DNA from: Centroberyx gerrardi
Taxonomy: Eukaryota > Chordata > Actinopteri > Beryciformes > Berycidae
Assembly (NCBI RefSeq): GCF_048128805.1
Contig: NC_136004.1
Coordinates: forward strand, 23,230,784 to 23,294,783
DNA length: 64,000 nucleotides
Reading direction: 5' to 3'
Shown here: piece after piece, positions 50,201 to 64,000 of the stretch
Numbering within the stretch: position 1 is the first letter of the stretch
How the letters are laid out: the number at the start of each line of letters is the position of its first letter
The notes under the pieces: generated by a model
Databases searched by the model: none
What the model saw: only the letters and a program-made list of their open reading frames with translations
Told to the model about the DNA's origin: nothing
Position numbers and translations under genes: made by a program

Positions 50201-51080
50201 TGGACCTTCTATCCGTCCGTTTTATTTTACAGTCACAGCTCTCTGAAGGGTTGATCTCTTTTATTGATAGATGCTATCTCTCTTTCTCTCTCTCTCTCTG
50301 AGGGAATGCAATACACTGTTGGCCCTCAGTTTCTTGACATGAATCTATTGACATTTTTGTGTATGTATTATATTATTACTGTTAATGACTGATAAATATA
50401 CAGAACTTATTTTTTATTTTGTTACATTTCATATATATATAAATATATCTATATAAAAATGTTTACAAATAAGATTTTCTTTTGAAATTTTTTTTTTTTT
50501 AACTTTTCTCTAGTGAGTGATTAAGTGAGCGAAGAGTTGGAAACCCAGAAAGCATTGCAGGAGGGGGGTCAGTGCTATTTGCTTATAGTCTAGTTATTAG
50601 TTTACAGTATTGACGATAATAGTATTGATAGCTGCCGTTTAACCTAGTGGAAATGGAATGTGCAACACAAGCATGTCTTCATAATGTACCGCCAATGTAA
50701 AACGTCACACTGCAACTGTAAAAAGGCCAAGGATCTAAGCTGCCTGTCATGTCTGTACGCCACCAAATTAAGAATGGTATACTGTAAAATGTATCTTAGA
50801 TATCTATATATAAATATATACATATATTATTAAGCTGTACCAACAGTTTAAAGTATTTGCTAATTTTACTACACTTTTGTTATGTATATGTAGGGGGAGT
50901 CTTATGGCATATAAATTCTTCAAATTGAGTCAGGAGTTTAAAAGCAGACTATATTTTATGATAACGGCCTTTTAAGTTATTGCGGCCAAAGCACTGATAT
51001 TATATATTTGCTGTAAAGAGAATTTAAGAGTTTTATTTTTCTGATATTAAAGTTACTTAATAAAGACGGTTTCATTTAAA
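47264..51080 (+). other. mex3c 3'UTR
   Basis: About 3.8 kb from the stop to the AATAAA signal with no other gene. It contains poly-U runs, a (CT)n at 50280-50300 and AU-rich blocks (50370-50510, 50800-50830). Long, regulated 3'UTRs are typical of MEX3 mRNAs. Confidence 0.6.
51059..51064 (+). terminator. mex3c polyadenylation signal
   Basis: AATAAA in an AT-rich context, followed by a GT/T-rich stretch (51068-51110). It is the last such signal before unrelated sequence. Confidence 0.6.
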
Positions 51081-52821
51081 GCCTTGTCAGACTCTTTTCT
51101 GCTGTGATTCGTACTAAATGGTGTTCCTTATTTGTGATTTTTGATGCCGATCTCCTTCCACAGTCCTGGGGAATGGCCTCTGTATTATGGGTCCTCAACA
51201 TGTACAATTTCCCGGAATAGATGTCAAGTTGTGGTACATTTCCCCGCAGCATGCGTCATGCCTGAGCACCTCTTAAACTGTTGAATCAGTTGTGCAACTT
51301 GCAGCTGATCTGTGCAACATTCTGTCCCGCTATGTTGCACGTCTCATTTGACTGCAATCTTCTGATGGCATTTTACAGAGGCAGTAATGATAATTTTCCG
51401 GGCTTTCGTTTACATAGTCGTCTATGGGTGGAGCAAGTTTTCTGAACCCATGAGACAACTGCAAATGAGGTTTTTGTGATTCCGGCTGCTTATGATGACA
51501 GCAGTTATAACTGCTGATGCATTATCACAAGATTTTTGTAAGTATCTGTGCTGTATTCAGTACTAGGCACTGGGGTGTTTACCCCCCGCCTAACAGGCTG
51601 GCAGCAACTATATTACTTGTAATGATGTGATATCTTATTGATTCCCATTGGAAAATTATTTTTGCTTGCCCCTCCTCCCTTGGGAGGTCAGGTACAGAAG
51701 AGCACCCATGGAGCTTGTAGATTCAGATTTTCCTACACACTCCACCACCCTGCTGCACATACCCACACCTCAGGACTCTATTACAACACCTCAGTTTAAC
51801 CCCAGTAAACTATTTGAACTGAACCCAAATGGCCTCAGGATGTCTCCATTATTCATTTGCATTTACTTGCATCTCAGAGTCCAAACGTGATCCATTCCAA
51901 AACCCTGGAGGAAATTAAGATTAAGATACTGTGAAGACTGGTTCTGATCGGATGATTTCCTGCTCGAACATGCAGCAACATCTTGAGGTCGTTCAGGTTA
52001 ATCTGAACCAAACTTTCTCTCAGCTTCTTGGTAATTAAATTAAATTATTAATTAAAAAGTCCATCACTTCTCAGTTCTGATAAATTTCACTCGTTTCTGC
52101 GTGTAAACATATTAGTTGTTGAGAAAATGAACAGGTCACTAGTTGTAGAATATCAGGCCATGTTTAATAATAGATTCTCACATAAGAAATACAGGTAAAA
52201 TTTATATCTGCAATTTGTCATAGTAGTCACCATCAGCCCATTTGGGCTGTGTGTCTATAGGCTGCTATAATAACTGCAATATAAAAAATGTCTGTCTGTC
52301 CACCTTAGAGCACAGCACAAGATAACAGGTTATTTCTCCAGATAGAATTCAGCAACAGTTCTCTTTCAGAAACATCTTGTAATGATATAAATGTCCTGTT
52401 TCTTGCCATTCAGTCAAAGGCATAATTACACTGGTAGAGTAAGTGAATGAATCCTAAAGTTGAATTCTTTAATTCCTCATGTAGGACAAACAGCTTTTTA
52501 ACAATGCTGTCCAAAAGAAGAGCAAAGGGAAACGCTCATGGGTGGGACACAAAAAACAAAAACGTGACAGAAAAGCAACCCATTACTTACAGTTTTGAAT
52601 TAAAAAAAAAGATATTTTCACATCAACTTGATTCATTAATTGTATAGAAACTCCTATAACCAAAAAAATCTGTAAATTCCAACAAAGTTTGGAACAAATC
52701 CAACTTTTTTTTTCTGCCAATATTTCAGCTGTAAACCGTAGTCAGTGTTGTGCTAAAATCCGTACATCATAGAACCTTTAACACTCCTGTTAAAGGACGT
52801 AAAGAGAAATTTGTAAAAACC

Positions 52822-52827
52822 TTTATT
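52822..52827 (-). terminator. Candidate smad4 polyadenylation signal
   Basis: Plus-strand TTTATT, i.e. minus-strand AATAAA, about 2.6 kb downstream of the smad4 stop. Others may be used; this is the clearest I see between 52.8 and 55.4 kb. Confidence 0.35.
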
Positions 52828-52939
52828 TCAATCCTTGTCCTCCTTGTCATAAATAAAAAGAGATATGTTAATAGACCCAAAGAATGAATATATGGCAGTT
52901 CGGTGTCAAAATCAACTAGCTTGATCAGGTGGGTCTAAA

Positions 52940-52943
<4 letters not shown>

Positions 52944-52971
<28 letters not shown>
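52944..52971. repeat. G28 homopolymer
   Basis: An uninterrupted run of 28 G on the plus strand (C28 in a smad4-sense transcript if the UTR extends this far). Such a run can form G-quadruplexes and is also a typical place for assembly length errors. Confidence 0.9.
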
Positions 52972-54610
52972 TAACTGAAATTCATATTCCTAATCAATTT
53001 GTGTAATCTACAACAAGTGGGTATAAAATAACAATGTAATAAAATGTGTCACATGCAGCTGGGGGAGGGGGGTCAAACCAACACTACAAGTTGGTGAGGT
53101 AATTTTCTGTGTGAACCCCTTGTGAATGCAGACCAGAGTGGTTCTGCCTGAGACCTTGTAGGACTAATGATCTTCCTTGGCCAAGGGGGCGTTTCAGTTT
53201 CCCCATGTACTGTAGGGGAACTTAAAGACTCAATGAGGGGTGAGAGGGGGGCATTTTCCATTACTACTCACCATTCATGCAAACATAGACATGCATTTCA
53301 AAAACAAAGTTATTTACATGGAGAAAAAAAAAACAACTCAAAATCGGCAAAAGATAACCCTACAGATGTGTGTAAATGCCTATATAGTGAATGGGCAAAC
53401 ATGTTTTTTTTTTTAAAAAGGTGTCTTAGTGTTACGCGTGTTTTCAGTTTATCAAAACGTAGCTTCTGCTCGCAATTCTACGTAAAATATAAATCCACCT
53501 CATCGCTCCCTTGTTCACATCACAAGACAACACAACCTCAAAATAAGGGCTATAGAATTAAAAACAAGAAAAAAAATAATAAAGTGCTAAAAAATAAAAT
53601 ACAAATTACTTAATGAAAGCAACAAAAATAAAAACCAAGAAAATATATCAATATTGCTGGAAATTGTCTTAAAATTCTTAAATTCTCTTTTCTCTCTCTC
53701 TCAGTAAACTATACACAAAAGAGACCAAAACCTGGATCAAGTAGTATGTGTGTGGGCACCAAGTCATAGTATAATTAAGTACAATGATTCTCAACTGGTA
53801 CAGAGAGGCAGACTGGTATGCCTTGAGATTGTGTTTAAATCTTAAAAGCCAATTAAAAAAACAAATCACCTTAAAATTCAATTCAGCAAGTTTTCTCCAA
53901 ATGAATGGAACTTGAGCAAAAGTCCAGCAGCTCATTGGACAGAATTTCTCATGACCATACTAGGCTTCTTATGATTTTTAATTTGGTGTCACCTCAAAAT
54001 TTCAGTGTGCCTCAACACCAAAGAGTTTGAAAACCACTGTTTCTGTATACTCTGATCAAATCTCAAACGTCCAAGATCAACTGCTTGCCCAGTGGTGTTT
54101 TTTTTTTCTTCAGAGAAGGCAAGGAGTTCACAGAAGACGTATGAGATTCGTCCTTGGTGGCAGCATAAGAGAGGGCATTTTTCCAAAAACAGAGATCACA
54201 CCCAACCCGGGTGGTGACCCATGATGAGTGATCACTTTGAAGTTGAAGTCAGCCATCAGAGCATCTTGTCATCACTTGTTTTTTTTAAAGGCTAAATTGA
54301 GTGAGTGGTGCGAGGAAATGATACAATCACAAAAACTCAATAAAAGCAGATAAATCACCAATGGGTAAATCTTGCTCCTTAAAATATGAGTTATTGCATT
54401 CAAAAATCCTGCATCCGTGTGGACCTAGTCCAGAAACGGGGGGGTGTAGGGTAGAAAACATTGTCTGGTCCAAAACCTCTACTTTTGCTCTGGGATCTTG
54501 TCTAAAGGAGAGAAAAAAAACCCTAGTATTATATGTCACGGGGCACCCACCAGGCATAGACCTGCAACTGTTTTTTATGGGTCCAAACCTGCAGTTTGAC
54601 AACACCTGAC

Positions 54611-54922
54611 CTACAGTAGTCCGTAACCTGGGGTAGACTTGTAGTTCAGTGGCTGAGGGTCAGCTTTAGGCATGGTGAGAGTCATTTCTTTCTCTGTGAT
54701 ATATCCTCGTACAAGGGGATGGCTGAGGCTCTGTAAGCCTAAATGTCTAGCATGACCTGATCCAGCTTGATTGTCCTCAACCTGATGGTCAGCTGTAGGT
54801 TTGGTGTAGAGCAGCAGGCCCTCATATCCGGGCCCTTGGGGGTCCAGAGTGCTGCTGAACAGAAAACCAGCGGTACCCTGGACCCCGAGGTCCAGATACG
54901 AGGACCAGCTGTGTAGAGTGTC
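54611..54922 (-). other. 103-codon coding-like open frame in smad4 3' flank
   Basis: On the minus strand, between TGA at 54925-54923 and TAG at 54613-54611, one frame stays open for 103 codons with balanced, non-repetitive composition (includes GYEGLLLYTKPTADHQ, SLSHPLVRGYITEKEMTLTM and ADPQPLNYKSTPGYG). It has no early ATG. Further open pieces upstream on the same strand (a frame with VAELDEYITENLPDKEP around 55110-55040, and one with KAVPSEKFLQVVLEAPP around 55275-55225) suggest an old, broken coding region. I do not recognise the family. It may be a pseudogene fragment or chance. Confidence 0.35.
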
Positions 54923-55391
54923 TCATCCCCAAGTGTACAGCGCTGTGATGTCCTTGTCTAGTTCTGTAAATCTAATGTCTGTCAGTAGTCAGTGGTTGTG
55001 TATGATCCAGTTTCATGGTTGAAATCCGCAGGTCATGGGTCCGCTATTAGCGTGGTGTGGTTCTTTGTCCGGTAAGTTCTCTGTGATATACTCGTCTAGT
55101 TCTGCAACTCTCCGTTCCAGTCATCACACATCAAAGCCATCTATCAAAAATTAATCTAAATATAACTTGGATATATGGCTTTGGCCCATGTTAGTGTTAC
55201 CCCTATTTAATAAGCAAGGGTGGGGGCCACAGTGCGTGGAGGGGCCTCCAACACCACCTGGAGGAATTTCTCACTGGGGACAGCTTTCTTCAGAGGCGTT
55301 TCCAACCCAAATCAGTTCCTTTAGGGAAGACTTTCCATCACCATTGTATGTTACGGTGTGATGCAGGGGTCGTCGCCAACCTGGGAAGGTC

Positions 55392-63575
<8,184 letters not shown>

Positions 63576-63850
63576 CGTGCCGTCGGGGCCGACGTTGGGG
63601 CTGTGCAGATCATGTATGCCTCTCGAATTATCCGCATAAAATTCCTCAATTGTTTACAAAAACATGATTAAAAAAATCCCTTGTCCCGCAACAATAACCT
63701 TACATCCTCAAAACAAGAGCGCAGATATTGCCAGAGTAAGACTGGGAATCAAATCACAGATTTCGTGTCAGGGTTTCTGCTCCCTCCCGACCCAGTTCAG
63801 TCGCACACACCGTACGATTTCCTTCAATGGCGCGTTGAGCATGCGCAAAG
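63576..63850 (-). promoter_or_regulatory. smad4 non-coding first exon and promoter
   Basis: A donor (GGCACG|GTAACTTG) ends a GC-rich exon at 63576. Upstream, at 63839-63847, lies an NRF-1-type site (minus TGCGCATGC). The block is the only CpG-dense segment near the gene's 5' end, consistent with a TATA-less promoter. Confidence 0.5.
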
Positions 63851-64000
63851 AAGGACAGGAGTGTCACATTTCTCAACAGGCCAACAACAGAGTTGGTTTC
63901 ACAGAGGTAAGTGCTTGCTGTTGTTGTTGTTGTTGTTTTTAAAGTCTATGGTCATAGTCATGGTATGTAAACAATGATACAGTGGCGCTTCTAGAAACAG
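63851..64000. other. Upstream flank of smad4
   Basis: A (TTG)n run lies at 63917-63937. No exon of a further gene could be supported before the window ends. Confidence 0.5.

Overview
The window is vertebrate nuclear DNA, most likely from a ray-finned (percomorph-type) fish. Genes are split into many exons with GT-AG introns, GC/CpG-rich promoters alternate with long AT-rich stretches full of (CA)n, (GA)n and other microsatellites, and several tRNA-derived SINE and hAT-like repeat remnants look like those common in teleosts. Five protein-coding genes are recognised by spliced conceptual translation, and every exon junction listed below keeps reading frame.

Layout: ccdc112 (minus, 267-6738); a gene-free stretch of about 17 kb (6.85-24.2 kb) holding microsatellites and retroposon fragments; fem1c (minus, CDS 26110-33946, 3'UTR to about 24.2 kb, promoter about 34.8-34.9 kb); tmed7 (minus, CDS 37728-39858, 3'UTR to about 35.3 kb, promoter about 40.25-40.32 kb); mex3c (plus, CDS 41827-47263, 3'UTR to about 51.08 kb); smad4 (minus, CDS 55392-61895, non-coding first exon and promoter about 63.6-63.85 kb). 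tmed7 and mex3c are divergent, and mex3c and smad4 are tail to tail.

The ccdc112-fem1c-tmed7 block matches human 5q22 and the convergent mex3c/smad4 pair matches human 18q21; here the two blocks are adjacent. TICAM2, which lies between FEM1C and TMED7 in humans, has no room here. The genes do not form one pathway: a centrosome/cilium-linked coiled-coil protein, an E3 substrate receptor for C-degrons, a p24 cargo receptor, an RNA-binding RING E3 and the common TGF-beta/BMP co-Smad.

There is no CRISPR array, operon, phage or defence island. The points most worth a second look are gene-structure changes (extra introns in mex3c and fem1c; a missing 40-codon linker exon, a merged exon and a partial exon duplication in smad4), a 103-codon coding-like open frame in the smad4 3' flank, several transposon-derived inverted-repeat structures, a G28 homopolymer and a 214-bp (TC)n tract.
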